A DNA stretch of 64,000 nt from an uncultured Chloroflexus sp. (GTDB lineage: Bacteria > Chloroflexota > Chloroflexia > Chloroflexales > Chloroflexaceae), in NCBI RefSeq assembly GCF_937129525.1, contig NZ_CAKZNK010000087.1, positions 1 through 64,000 of the forward strand, written 5' to 3'. This document shows positions 8,915 to 17,846 of this stretch, one piece after another (within the stretch, counting starts at the first letter, position 1; every line of letters starts with the position of its first letter). A program made the translations under genes and the position numbers. The notes under the pieces are model-generated. The model saw nothing but the letters and a program-made list of their open reading frames with translations, searched no databases and was not told where the DNA came from.

Positions 8915-9017
8915 TCAGGCCGGAGGGAGCTGACGGTTTTCCGCACCTCACCTCCAGTCAGGTCAATTTGCAAGAGTTGGTCAAGTCATCACGCAGAGCA
9001 CAGGTAAAGGACACAGT

Positions 9018-11474
9018 ATGCTTCATCATGACACCGAAACAATCGACTCCCTGCTCACCCAACTAACCATCGAGGAGAAGATCGCGCTGATCGCCGGCGC
9101 TGATGCCTGGCACACCGTTGCCATCCCACGCCTGGGCATACCGGCCATCAAAGTCACCGATGGCCCCAATGGCGCCCGCGGTGTGAGCCGCAACGGCGCC
9201 CATACCTCGGCCTGCTTCCCGATTGGGGTGGCAATGGGAGCGACGTGGAATCCGTCCCTGGTGCGTCAGATCGGCGAAGCGCTGGCCGAAGAGACCAGAG
9301 ACAAAGGCGCGCATATCTTGCTCGCGCCGACGGTCAACATCCATCGCTCACCGCTGGCGGGACGCAACTTTGAGTGCTTCTCGGAAGATCCCTACCTGAC
9401 CGGCACTATGGCAATTGCGTACATCACCGGGTTGCAAAGTCGTGGCGTTGGCGCATGCATCAAACATTTCGTCTGCAACGACTCAGAATTCGAGCGGTTT
9501 AGCATCAGCTCTGATGTCGGTGAACGACCGCTGCGAGAAATCTATCTGCGCCCATTCGAGATGGCAATTCGGCAAGCCAAACCCTGGACAATCATGTCGG
9601 CTTACAACCGGATCAACGGCGTCTGGGCCAGCGAAAACCACCGGCTCCTGGTCGAGATTCTCAAAGGTGAATGGCAATTCGATGGCCTGGTGATGTCTGA
9701 CTGGTACGGAACGTACAGCGAGCGCGCAATCAGCAACGGTCTCGATCTTGAGATGCCGGGGCCGGCGCGCTGGCTCAGCCGGGAACGGGTACTGGCAGCG
9801 CTTGAGCGCGGCGAGTTGCGTGAAGCCGAGCTTGATGACAAGGTACGCCGACTGTTGCGCGCGATCGAGCGGGTAGGCGGCTTTGAACGGCCAGCGCCTG
9901 CTGCTGAACAGGCCAATGATCGGCCCGAACACCGCGCGCTGATCCGCCGCGCTGGTGTCGAGTCAATCGTGCTGCTGAAGAACCAGGCCAATCTCTTGCC
10001 CCTCCAGACCGAACGGCTCCAAACCATTGCCGTGATCGGAGCTAACGCGCATTGGGCAGCGATTATGGGTGGTGGTAGCTCGGAAGTTGCGCCGCACTAC
10101 GTGGTAACGCCCTTGCAGGGTATTCGCAATCGCGCCGGCAGTCATTGTCGCGTTGAGTATGCCATCGGCACGCCTATCTTCCGCCGCTTACCTCATCTGG
10201 ATCCGGCCTGGCTGCAATTACCTGATAGTGATCGAAGCGGGGTACAGCTCGATTACTTCGCCGATCTGGATTTCGATAGCGCGCCACTGCGCACCGATAC
10301 GCTGAATACCCTGGAAGCAAGCTGGTTTGGCGATCGGATTGAATATCTAGACCTTACCACCTTTGCCACCAGACTAAGCTGCGATCTGTTGCCACCGCAT
10401 ACCGGAACTTACCAGTTGGGGTTGTCGTGTATCGGCCAGGCTCGCATCTGGCTCGATGGCGAACTGGCGCTTGATCGGTGGCACAAAGAGGTTATGGATG
10501 GCAACGAACAGCGCCAGACGATCACGCTGGAAGCTGGACGCCGTTACCGGCTGGTCGTCGAATTTCGCTGGCCGGTTGCCGGTAACTGGCGAGGGCTGCA
10601 AGTGGGGCTATGGCCGGAAAGCGACCGCGACCCGATTGAAGAGGCTGTCGAACTGGCCAGCCGGAGCGATGTGGCGATTGTCTTTGCCGGTCTGACCAAG
10701 GAATGGGAGAGCGAAGGCTTCGATCGCAGCGATATGGAGCTGCCAGGACGGCAGAACGAATTGATTCGACGGGTAGCGGCAGCCAATCCCCGCACAATCG
10801 TTGCGCTCAACGCCGGCTCACCGCTCAGCATGCCGTGGCTTAATGACGTTGGGGCCGTGGTACTGGCGTGGTACGGCGGTCAAGAGGCTGGCAACGCCAT
10901 TGCCGACGTACTGTTTGGCGATGCCGATCCGGGTGGACGCCTGCCGACCACCTTCCCCAGGCGGCTGGCCGACAACCCGGCCTATATCAACTATCCTGGC
11001 GAAAACGGTCACGTGTTGTACGGCGAAGGGTTATTTGTTGGCTACCGTTACTACGACCGGAAAGGAATTGAACCGCTCTTCCCGTTTGGCTTCGGACTGA
11101 GTTACACCGACTTCGCATACAGCAACCTGCGCCTCTCAGCCAACGCTATGCGCGCCGACGAAACGATCACCGTCAGCGTTGATGTCACCAACAAGGGAAC
11201 GCGCGCCGGGATGGAGGTGGTACAGCTCTACATTCACGACCAGGCAGCCCGGTTGATGCGACCCGACAAAGAACTGAAAGGCTTTTCCAAAGTAGCCCTA
11301 CAGCCAGGTGAGACAACGACCATCACCTTTACGATTGACCGACAGGCGCTCAGCTACTACGATCCGGCGGCGCCGGGTTGGGTGGCCGAACCGGGTGGGT
11401 TTACCGTTCTGATCGGTCGCTCAGCGGCTGACATTCGGTTGCAAGCGCAGTTTGAATTACTGAGCAGCGAATGA
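9018..11474 (+). CDS. Glycoside hydrolase family 3 beta-glucosidase, cytoplasmic, with inserted PA14-like domain
   Basis: An 818-residue enzyme without a signal peptide. GH3 N-domain: VTDGPNGARG, CIKHFVCNDSEFER and LVMSDWYGTYS (nucleophile Asp about residue 228). A PA14-like beta domain lies within the second domain (about 385-530, TGTYQLGLSCIGQARIWLDGE), and an FnIII-like tail ends the protein. AAAGGA precedes the ATG. This architecture is common for beta-glucosidases that act on imported oligosaccharides, which fits its place last in an operon with an importer and complements the exported GH3. Confidence 0.92.
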   Translation: MLHHDTETIDSLLTQLTIEEKIALIAGADAWHTVAIPRLGIPAIKVTDGPNGARGVSRNGAHTSACFPIGVAMGATWNPSLVRQIGEALAEETRDKGAHILLAPTVNIHRSPLAGRNFECFSEDPYLTGTMAIAYITGLQSRGVGACIKHFVCNDSEFERFSISSDVGERPLREIYLRPFEMAIRQAKPWTIMSAYNRINGVWASENHRLLVEILKGEWQFDGLVMSDWYGTYSERAISNGLDLEMPGPARWLSRERVLAALERGELREAELDDKVRRLLRAIERVGGFERPAPAAEQANDRPEHRALIRRAGVESIVLLKNQANLLPLQTERLQTIAVIGANAHWAAIMGGGSSEVAPHYVVTPLQGIRNRAGSHCRVEYAIGTPIFRRLPHLDPAWLQLPDSDRSGVQLDYFADLDFDSAPLRTDTLNTLEASWFGDRIEYLDLTTFATRLSCDLLPPHTGTYQLGLSCIGQARIWLDGELALDRWHKEVMDGNEQRQTITLEAGRRYRLVVEFRWPVAGNWRGLQVGLWPESDRDPIEEAVELASRSDVAIVFAGLTKEWESEGFDRSDMELPGRQNELIRRVAAANPRTIVALNAGSPLSMPWLNDVGAVVLAWYGGQEAGNAIADVLFGDADPGGRLPTTFPRRLADNPAYINYPGENGHVLYGEGLFVGYRYYDRKGIEPLFPFGFGLSYTDFAYSNLRLSANAMRADETITVSVDVTNKGTRAGMEVVQLYIHDQAARLMRPDKELKGFSKVALQPGETTTITFTIDRQALSYYDPAAPGWVAEPGGFTVLIGRSAADIRLQAQFELLSSE

Positions 11475-11502
11475 GCGATAGACACTGGTGAACGCTAAAC
11501 AC

Positions 11503-11546
11503 GACAACCGTGGGGCGAATCATTGCCTGTTCGCCTCGCGGTTGTC
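11503..11546. terminator. Strong hairpin between convergent genes, probable bidirectional terminator
   Basis: A 17-bp almost continuous stem (11503-11519 with 11530-11546, two wobble pairs) and a 10-nt loop lie 28 bp after the last operon stop. The gene cluster on the other strand ends at 11690 and converges on it. There is no clear T-run, so termination is inferred from position and stability. Confidence 0.6.
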
Positions 11547-11689
11547 ATATCGACCACTCCACAGAACAGAACGGTGTTCCCGTTAGCAAGATGAATGTCC
11601 GGCGGCGAGCAACTGGAACACGGGAATATCACTCGCTCCAAATGGTATCAGTTATTGAGCAGGGTATGCCATCAACATGCAGGAAGCTT

Positions 11690-12442
11690 CTATACTGGCG
11701 GCCAGGGCACATGGGGGCCAGGGCCGGGAGGCGGGTAGCGACCGGTTTCCAGCAGATGGTTGAGGCGGCGGCGCAATGCCCGCACCTCAGCTCGATCGAG
11801 CAGGGTATAGAGTACGTTACTCAATTGCGGATTCTGATCGAGCTGCTGGCGAAAGCTGGCAAAAGCAGCCATAACCTCATCGGGCAGCGGCTCGCCGACA
11901 AAATCCCAGAGCACGGTACGCAATTTTGGTTCGACATGGAAACAGATGCCGTGATCGATAGCCCATAAGCGGCCATCACGCCCTTGCAGGCAATGACCAC
12001 TCTTGCGGTCGGCATTATTAACCAGGCAATCAAACGCGCAAAGTTGCCGAATCTCCTGTTCGTAACCGCCCTGTTTCAACATGGTAAAGAGATGCACTTC
12101 TTCATCATTATCGATGAAGAGCTGCACCATACCAATCCCATAAGGCCCGTCGCGCACCACGGTAGGAGGCACCAGGTGAAAGCCAAGCGCCTCACTCACC
12201 ACGTAGGCCGCAGCTTCGCGCCGGTAGAGAGTACCACGGGGGAAATCCCACAACGGGCGCTCACCGCGCTGCGGTTTATAGACCGCCAGCAGATGCAGAT
12301 CTTCGTGGACAACACTGGTGAGCAGGGTGTAGTTACTGCTATACGGCATTGCTGCTTCGACGCTCATCTCACCCTGGGCCAGCGCTGTCAATACGCGAGC
12401 GACGCTCAATTCGTGCGAGTCATGCGAGTGGCTGCGCTCCAT
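11690..12442 (-). CDS. SCO1664-family protein (PI3/PI4-kinase-like fold)
   Basis: About 250 residues starting at MERSHSHDSHELS, where AAGGAA precedes the ATG; the ORF track start at 12532 is 30 codons further upstream. LLAVYKPQRGERPLWDFP, VPPTVVRDGPYGIGMVQLF and FDCLVNNADRKSGHCL match the family once noted for faint similarity to phosphatidylinositol 3/4-kinases, with an ATP-lysine-like K in VYKP and an N-x-DRK catalytic-like stretch. The family is known mainly from Actinobacteria and Chloroflexi and its function is not established. It sits with its usual partners DUF3090 and MSMEG_4193. Confidence 0.88.
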   Translation of the reverse strand: MERSHSHDSHELSVARVLTALAQGEMSVEAAMPYSSNYTLLTSVVHEDLHLLAVYKPQRGERPLWDFPRGTLYRREAAAYVVSEALGFHLVPPTVVRDGPYGIGMVQLFIDNDEEVHLFTMLKQGGYEQEIRQLCAFDCLVNNADRKSGHCLQGRDGRLWAIDHGICFHVEPKLRTVLWDFVGEPLPDEVMAAFASFRQQLDQNPQLSNVLYTLLDRAEVRALRRRLNHLLETGRYPPPGPGPHVPWPPV

Positions 12443-12556
12443 ACCATTTCCTTGCCGTAACGGAGACTGACACCGACACGCAACACTGACCAAAATACCG
12501 CAATGAGCAGCGCTGCTCTGGCGATCTGTCAACCCGGCGCGCGTCTCGCGATCACA

Positions 12557-13081
12557 TCAACTGTAGACCGGACCGTGACCGTTGCGGTGCGGGCAGAAAT
12601 GGCCGCTCGGGTCAATCGGGCGACCACAATTTCCACAGATTGGACGACCGGCAGCGACAACTCGCTCAGCATGGATGCTGAGCGCCTTCATCTGTTCGCG
12701 GGTAGCGGAAAAGCGTGCCGACAATGGCTCGTCGTCGCCTTCTGGCATCCCTTGCGCCAGTAATACCACCCGATCGCGCTCACTATCGTATCCTAACCCC
12801 AACTGGTAAATACGAAATTCTGGTTCGAGCGGCTCTTCGAGACTCATATCGGTCACCAGCAAATCGTCAGACGTAGCCAGCCGCGGGTTGCGCTCGCCAA
12901 TCGTCTCGAGCAATCGGTTGATTGCGTTAGCCAGCTCGCGAATCTGTTCCTTCTCGGCCAGTAAGGTCACCAACCGGCTACCACGTCGGGCCTGCAGGTA
13001 AAAGACGCGCCGACCGCGCGGCCCGACTGCGCCGGCAGTAATCCGATGCACCGATTCCAGATCAAACGTAAACTCTGCCAT
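12557..13081 (-). CDS. DUF3090 family protein
   Basis: 174 residues from MAEFTFDLESVHRITAGAVG; the 33 extra codons in the ORF track overlap the upstream gene in another frame. Family features are the GRRVFYLQARRG beta hairpin, a C-terminal zinc-ribbon-like CGNCGRPIDPSGHFCPHRNGH stretch and no signal peptide. Function is unknown. It starts 4 bp after the phosphatase gene stop and is almost certainly co-transcribed. In Actinobacteria the same trio lies near the mycothiol gene mshC, but no mshC is in this window. Confidence 0.88.
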   Translation of the reverse strand: MAEFTFDLESVHRITAGAVGPRGRRVFYLQARRGSRLVTLLAEKEQIRELANAINRLLETIGERNPRLATSDDLLVTDMSLEEPLEPEFRIYQLGLGYDSERDRVVLLAQGMPEGDDEPLSARFSATREQMKALSIHAERVVAAGRPICGNCGRPIDPSGHFCPHRNGHGPVYS

Positions 13082-13085
13082 GGTA

Positions 13086-13793
13086 CTACTGAGCCTCCGT
13101 CGACAACGGGGACACTGGCGCCGGTTCCGCTGGCGCGGCAGGTGGTTTGGGGCGGAGGTGGGCCAGCGACCCGGTCTCATTGTAGGCTAACAGGCGTGGA
13201 CCCATCGGCTCAAAGGCAATAGCACTCAATGAGCACGGATTGATCACCAGCCGCTGAAACAGGTCAATATGCATGCCAATATAGTATGCCAGCGCCAACC
13301 GGATCAAATCAGCGTGCGATACAACTGCAATCATCTCACCCTGATGGCGCGCGCGCAATTGATCAAGCGCGCTCACCATCCGCATTTGCGCTTCACCTAA
13401 GGTCTCGCCATTGGGGAAACGAGTGCCACTGGGATAGTGTTGCACTCCAGGCCACAACTCGTGCTTATAAAGGTCTTTCAGCTCAGCTCCCTCCCATTCA
13501 CCGTAACGCACCTCACCGAGCTGCTCGACGATGCGCAACGGCAGACCACGCGGTTCGGCAATCGCGCGCGCCGTTTCCACACAACGGTCAAGCGGACTCG
13601 TGTACAGCGCCGTAATCGGCAAATCGCCGAGCCGTTCGCTGAGCGCTGCCGCCTGTCGCCGGCCCTCTTCGCTGAGATGAACACCCGGTAGCCAGCCGGC
13701 CAGCCGGCCATGCACCCAGTCGTTCATACCGTGGCGAATTAACAGCAGGATGGTTGGGCGGCGTTCTGGTTCTGACACAACTGCACCTGTCAT
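13086..13793 (-). CDS. Histidine phosphatase, MSMEG_4193 family
   Basis: 235 residues of the phosphoglycerate-mutase-like superfamily. LLIRHGMNDWVHGRLAGWLPG carries the RHG phosphohistidine motif, followed by TSPLDRCVETARAIA, EVRYGEWEGAELKDL and a second catalytic His in VVSHADLIR. The length and the GRLAGW motif fit the MSMEG_4193 subfamily, an uncharacterised group linked by context to the next two genes. The C-terminus has a Pro/Ala-rich tail (PKPPAAPAEPAPVS). Substrate is unknown. Confidence 0.9.
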   Translation of the reverse strand: MTGAVVSEPERRPTILLLIRHGMNDWVHGRLAGWLPGVHLSEEGRRQAAALSERLGDLPITALYTSPLDRCVETARAIAEPRGLPLRIVEQLGEVRYGEWEGAELKDLYKHELWPGVQHYPSGTRFPNGETLGEAQMRMVSALDQLRARHQGEMIAVVSHADLIRLALAYYIGMHIDLFQRLVINPCSLSAIAFEPMGPRLLAYNETGSLAHLRPKPPAAPAEPAPVSPLSTEAQ

Positions 13794-14044
13794 CTTTCTG
13801 TGTTTGGAAATTACCAGGCGTGGACAACAATCAAGGGCTCAATCTGCTACGTTCGCCCTTGAGACGTTCGGCAAGGCAACTAACGACCGCGCAAAGCTCT
13901 TGCATTACGTAGAACACTACTCACGGGCTGAAAGTCAAGTGGCTCCTGCGCGCGATGATTGTGCCCTACCTTCACCCTGGCTTTGGTGAATAGAACTTTT
14001 CGCTCTATGTCATGATACCATGGATATCCGTCACAACGAACGTA

Positions 14045-14548
14045 CTAGGCCGGCTCTACCCCGCTCGTAGACAGCGATGCGGTTAGTCTGGCCGCATCGA
14101 GAGTGAAGGCGCGCCCAAAGCCACCTACGTAACGCGCTTCGCGCAACTCAACCCGGAACAGGGTGAAATCAGGCAAAGAGAAGAGATGCTGCTGGCCGGG
14201 CAACCGCGCCAGATAACAAGCCTGCGCCTCTGCATAATCGGGCGCATCGCGGAAAACTGGCTGCGCAACACCTTGCAAGGTCACCCGCGCTACTGCCTGC
14301 GGATCAGGCACACTATCCGGCGAGGCAGTGATCAGGAGGGAGAGTCGTGGATCGGCCCGCAGATGGCCGGTATGCGCCGCCAGCCGGCTGAGCAAGAGCA
14401 ATAACCCCGGCGCGTACCCGTCACGCCGCTCTACCGCATAAAGGACATACGAAACAAACGGCGCGCCTTCCGGCGTGATCGTACCAAGAGCCGCAGTATG
14501 GTGTTCTTCAATGAGCCGACGCAACGCAACTCGATCTTCGTGACGCAT
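14045..14548 (-). CDS. Pyridoxamine 5'-phosphate oxidase-like flavin/haem-binding protein
   Basis: 167 residues with a split-barrel fold: HHTAALGTITPEGAPFVSYVLYAVE and LLLLLSRLAAHTGHLRADPRLSLLI resemble the HugZ/PNPOx-like group (the L-A-x-H-T segment is typical). GAGGGTG precedes the ATG. HugZ proteins degrade haem, but this copy lacks the longer C-terminal haem-utilisation domain, so FMN-dependent oxidoreductase or haem binding remain equal options. It lies downstream of the glycosyltransferase on the same strand (37 bp gap). Confidence 0.8.
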   Translation of the reverse strand: MRHEDRVALRRLIEEHHTAALGTITPEGAPFVSYVLYAVERRDGYAPGLLLLLSRLAAHTGHLRADPRLSLLITASPDSVPDPQAVARVTLQGVAQPVFRDAPDYAEAQACYLARLPGQQHLFSLPDFTLFRVELREARYVGGFGRAFTLDAARLTASLSTSGVEPA

Positions 14549-14585
14549 GCATTCACCCTCTTCCCGGTCAACAACCTGTTAATGA

Positions 14586-15695
14586 TCATAGCGCTGTTCG
14601 CGCATTGGCGGCAATCTCGGCCAGTGCCGCATCGTAGCGAGGAGCAAGAAACTCCCAGCGATATGGAGCTGCCAGCGCCATCCAGTCGCGCCGGCTCAAT
14701 TCTGGCAAGCGCGCGATCAGGCGTTCGAGCGCCGCCGGTAATGCGGCATCATCACTGTACAGACAGTCGTCATGCCAGGCTGACGGGATGAGGTCAGGGT
14801 AGTTAAGGCGCGCCGGCAAAAGGGGCACACAACCACAGGCCATAGCCTCAACAATTGCGATCCCGAAGTACTCCTGAATTGCCGCTGAAACCACAATATC
14901 AGCCTGCTGTAACAGGCGCAAATAGGTATCACGATCTGCGGCATACCCCCAATGAATCGTCTGCGCAGCCCAACGTTCGCGCGCGGCAACCAGATCGGCG
15001 GCAGCAGGATCAATATGCTCGCCGGTAACAATCAGGCGAAAATCGATCCCGCGCGCCGCCAGGGTTTCCAGCGCCGCCATAACCACCTGCGGCTGCTTAT
15101 CGTACTCCCAGCGCGCATTCCACAGAATCACCAGCGGCGCGGCTGGCTCACGCGGCAACCTTGGCGATAACGGCGGCAGATCAAGGCCGGGGGGTAAAAC
15201 CAGCGCTTTCGCCGCAATTTGATCGACCGTCTGCAACTCGTGATAATCGTGGTAGCGTCGCAACAGTTTCGGTAGCGCGGTAAGAAAATCGTGTTGATGA
15301 AACGCGGAATTGAAGATCACTGCATCAGCTACCAGCGCGCTGGTGAAATTGATCCACGCAAAGGCATCATCACGTTTGCGTCCTGGCGGCAGTGGGTAGG
15401 TTAGTTGATTTTCGTGAAAATAGACCGCCATCGGCACACACCCCAACTGACGACAGGTCAAGGCGCGCCAGGTTGCCAGATCGAGCATATCGGTCGCGAC
15501 AATCAAATCGGGTGGCTGGCGCAATGCAGCGACCTGGCGGGCCAGCGTCACTGCGCCGCCGCGCATGCGCCAGCGCCAGCCACCGGCCTGGCTGAGCGTG
15601 ATCAGGGTAACGCGATGCCGGCTATGCGCGGCGTACCCTGCCGCCACCGCCGCATGCGATCCACCGTGAAAGGGATCAAGCCACCAGATATCCAT
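14586..15695 (-). CDS. Glycosyltransferase, DUF3524 type (QtmA-like, tRNA-queuosine alpha-mannosyltransferase family)
   Basis: About 369 residues from MDIWWLDPFHGGSH, which matches the family N-terminus; the ORF track start at 15707 adds four residues. The first half is DUF3524 (VYFHENQLTYPLPPG, FHQHDFLTALPKLL) and the second is a GT4-type donor domain (ILWNARWEYDKQPQVV, QEYFGIAIVEAMACGC). Characterised members add mannose to queuosine in tRNA-Asp. Whether this copy does so depends on queuosine in the organism, which the window cannot show. It may share an operon with the DA1-like gene 45 bp upstream. Confidence 0.8.
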   Translation of the reverse strand: MDIWWLDPFHGGSHAAVAAGYAAHSRHRVTLITLSQAGGWRWRMRGGAVTLARQVAALRQPPDLIVATDMLDLATWRALTCRQLGCVPMAVYFHENQLTYPLPPGRKRDDAFAWINFTSALVADAVIFNSAFHQHDFLTALPKLLRRYHDYHELQTVDQIAAKALVLPPGLDLPPLSPRLPREPAAPLVILWNARWEYDKQPQVVMAALETLAARGIDFRLIVTGEHIDPAAADLVAARERWAAQTIHWGYAADRDTYLRLLQQADIVVSAAIQEYFGIAIVEAMACGCVPLLPARLNYPDLIPSAWHDDCLYSDDAALPAALERLIARLPELSRRDWMALAAPYRWEFLAPRYDAALAEIAANARTAL

Positions 15696-15752
15696 AAACC
15701 CAGGCATCTCAATCTAACGTACCGGTCAACCGAAGTAGCGCATCACCCTGGA

Positions 15753-16445
15753 TCAATCTTCCACCCGCATCAGATATGCATTCACTCCCGCCGTTCCCAG
15801 TTGCGCTTCCAGGTTGAGCAGATAACGCAACGGCTGCCGGTAAGGATGATGATCGTCAAGCATTCGCGCCGCCGCTTTCCGGCTGCCGAGTTGCAAGAGG
15901 TGATGATACGCCACCCATTCGGCATGCCCTTCCCGCAGAAATTCGTTTTGGAGGAGTGGGCAATGCTCTGATTGCCAGGCATGGGCATACTCGTGCGCTG
16001 CTGTGATCCGAAACATCAGTTTCGGCAACCCGTGCAAAACATAGATCACACGAATATGTTGCTGGCGTCGGTAAAGACCAAGCGTATGTTGGCCGCGCGG
16101 CAACGGGCCACGCAACTGAGACATCGTGGGCGCGTCAACCAGTCGAAATGCTACCCCGATGTTCAACTGCAACCCCATACCCTCAACCAGCATTGCCGCC
16201 GTCTGCTGGAAAATCTGCAATGCCTGCGCCGGATCGTAGATCGCTACCGCGTGGCAGGCATCACACTGTCGCCGTCCATCGTGTAACTGCCAGAATCGAT
16301 TGCCCAGCGGCGCGCCACAGGTATCGCAGCGGGGTCGGGTCGCAATACACTGTGGACAAAACCGGTCGGGCCGGTCAACCAGCACATAGTAGCCGTTGGT
16401 CAACGATTGTCCACAACTGGCGCAACGCGAGCGATCAACCGGCAT
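15753..16445 (-). CDS. DA1-like LIM/zinc-ribbon metallopeptidase
   Basis: 230 residues. Four CxxC pairs (Cys 8/11, 30/33, 40/43, 61/64) form a LIM-like double zinc module. A zinc-peptidase core follows: HEYAH (151-155) in AAHEYAHAWQSEH, then FLREGHAEWVAYHHL, where Glu172 or Glu176 could be the third metal ligand. This order, LIM then HExxH peptidase, is that of the plant growth regulator DA1 and its bacterial relatives. There is no signal peptide, so it is predicted cytoplasmic. The substrate is unknown and none of the neighbours names it. Confidence 0.82.
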   Translation of the reverse strand: MPVDRSRCASCGQSLTNGYYVLVDRPDRFCPQCIATRPRCDTCGAPLGNRFWQLHDGRRQCDACHAVAIYDPAQALQIFQQTAAMLVEGMGLQLNIGVAFRLVDAPTMSQLRGPLPRGQHTLGLYRRQQHIRVIYVLHGLPKLMFRITAAHEYAHAWQSEHCPLLQNEFLREGHAEWVAYHHLLQLGSRKAAARMLDDHHPYRQPLRYLLNLEAQLGTAGVNAYLMRVED

Positions 16446-16472
16446 TGCCTGCCTCTACCTCACCCGAAAGAA

Positions 16473-17141
16473 CTATTCTCCACTGTGCGGCGGCGGCTCA
16501 TCAAGACGTTCAGACAGCCAGTGCTGCATCAAGCTCAACCCATTCGGATGCAAACTATGCCCAACCGGATCTTCGTGGTAGCGATGGCGCGGCGCATACG
16601 GCGCCAGTAGATCGCGCGTAGCGCGGGCCTGCTCGACCGGGATCACCTCGTCGTAGCTCCCATGGAGCTGGAGAATAGGCAATCGCGCCAATCCTGCCGC
16701 TGGCGGCGGCATAGCCAGCGCCGGATCAAGATAGCCATTCGCCGCAATAATGCCGGCCAGGCGTTCGGGAATGCGCCAGGCCAGTGCCAGGCTGAGAATG
16801 GCGCCCTGACTGAAGCCAAACAGGTAGGTGCGCTGCGGATCGGTGCCGATCCGATCCGGCAGTTCACTTACAAAACGGATGAGCAGCTCAACCGCCTGTG
16901 CCCGGCCAACCGGATCGGGGATGAGGCGTCCGGGAGCGCCGCTAAGTTCGTACCAGGCAAAACCACCCCATGGCAGCGCAATTGGCGCGCGCGCGCTTAC
17001 GATATGCATCCGGTCATCGATCAGGTCAGCCAGCTCAAACAGATCGCGTTCGTGGCTACCAAAACCGTGCAGCATCAGTAACAATGGCGCCGGCCCGGTC
17101 TCAATGAGCGGACGACGTTCAATTGTGCGAATGGTTGTCAT
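16473..17141 (-). CDS. Phospholipase/carboxylesterase-type alpha/beta hydrolase
   Basis: 222 residues: [20 protein letters not shown] at the oxyanion region, the nucleophile elbow GFSQG ([13 protein letters not shown]), a catalytic Asp in [16 protein letters not shown] and a His in [11 protein letters not shown]. All members of the triad are present. Its ATG overlaps the stop of the LysM gene by four bases (ATGA), so the two are translationally coupled. Likely a cytoplasmic esterase of the YpfH or acyl-protein-thioesterase-like group. The natural substrate cannot be told. Confidence 0.88.
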   Translation of the reverse strand: MTTIRTIERRPLIETGPAPLLLMLHGFGSHERDLFELADLIDDRMHIVSARAPIALPWGGFAWYELSGAPGRLIPDPVGRAQAVELLIRFVSELPDRIGTDPQRTYLFGFSQGAILSLALAWRIPERLAGIIAANGYLDPALAMPPPAAGLARLPILQLHGSYDEVIPVEQARATRDLLAPYAPRHRYHEDPVGHSLHPNGLSLMQHWLSERLDEPPPHSGE

Positions 17142-17758
17142 GGAATCACCAGTTCCTGGCCCACACGCAGGTTATCACCCTGCGCGGGAGTAAGATTGTT
17201 GGCCTGCAAGATTGCTTCAATTGTAACGCCAAATCGGTCAGCAATCGCGCGCAACGTATCACCAGCCTGCACGGTATAGCGGCGCGGGCCGGCGGCAGTC
17301 GGCTCTGGCGTTACCGTTGGTTCCGGCGTCGCGGTTGGTTCCAGGGTTGGCGTTGCCGTTGGCTCCGGTATCGCAGTTGGTTCCAGGGTTGGAGTGATCG
17401 TTGGCATCGGCGTCGTCGTTGGCCTTGGGGTCAACGTCGGCACCGCCGGCAACGGCGACAAAGTGGGGAACACCGGTACCGGCGCCAGTTCCGGCTCGGT
17501 CACCGCAGCAATCGGCGGTTCCCATGCCGGCAGCAGGGTCAAATCGCCGATCCGCAGTGGCGGCAACGGATTGCGGCTGATCGTCAACAACGCCACTGCG
17601 GCAATCGTCAGCAAACCAGCCGCACCCAGCCCAACGCCAACACTGCCAATGCGTGGCTGGAGGAGACGCAGCAGGATGGCGCCAAGCGGTGGCGCCAGCA
17701 AGGCTAATCCGAGCAGGAACCAAAGGGTTGTTTCCGAGAGCATACTACCGCTCGTCAT
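17138..17758 (-). CDS. Membrane-anchored LysM protein with Pro/Thr repeats
   Basis: 206 residues: two hydrophobic segments (about 8-30 and 40-65), a long linker of TPTxTPEPT-type repeats (about 95-155), and one C-terminal LysM motif ([19 protein letters not shown] ... [10 protein letters not shown]). LysM binds GlcNAc polymers such as peptidoglycan, so the protein probably sits in the membrane and grips the wall. It lies between an LCP ligase and a coupled hydrolase, a context that also points to the envelope. The start could also be the ATG at 17743. Confidence 0.85.
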   Translation of the reverse strand: MTSGSMLSETTLWFLLGLALLAPPLGAILLRLLQPRIGSVGVGLGAAGLLTIAAVALLTISRNPLPPLRIGDLTLLPAWEPPIAAVTEPELAPVPVFPTLSPLPAVPTLTPRPTTTPMPTITPTLEPTAIPEPTATPTLEPTATPEPTVTPEPTAAGPRRYTVQAGDTLRAIADRFGVTIEAILQANNLTPAQGDNLRVGQELVIP

Positions 17759-17846
17759 TACAAATTACGCAAGCGCAGAAGAAACCACGCGATCGGCATC
17801 CCATTCAGACACCGGGCTGAATGCTCTTCCGACAACCAGCCAGAGA

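Noticed and set aside
11510-11968. 152-residue plus-strand ORF over the SCO1664-family gene
   Set aside because: It overlaps a strong hairpin and is the antisense shadow of a conserved minus-strand gene.
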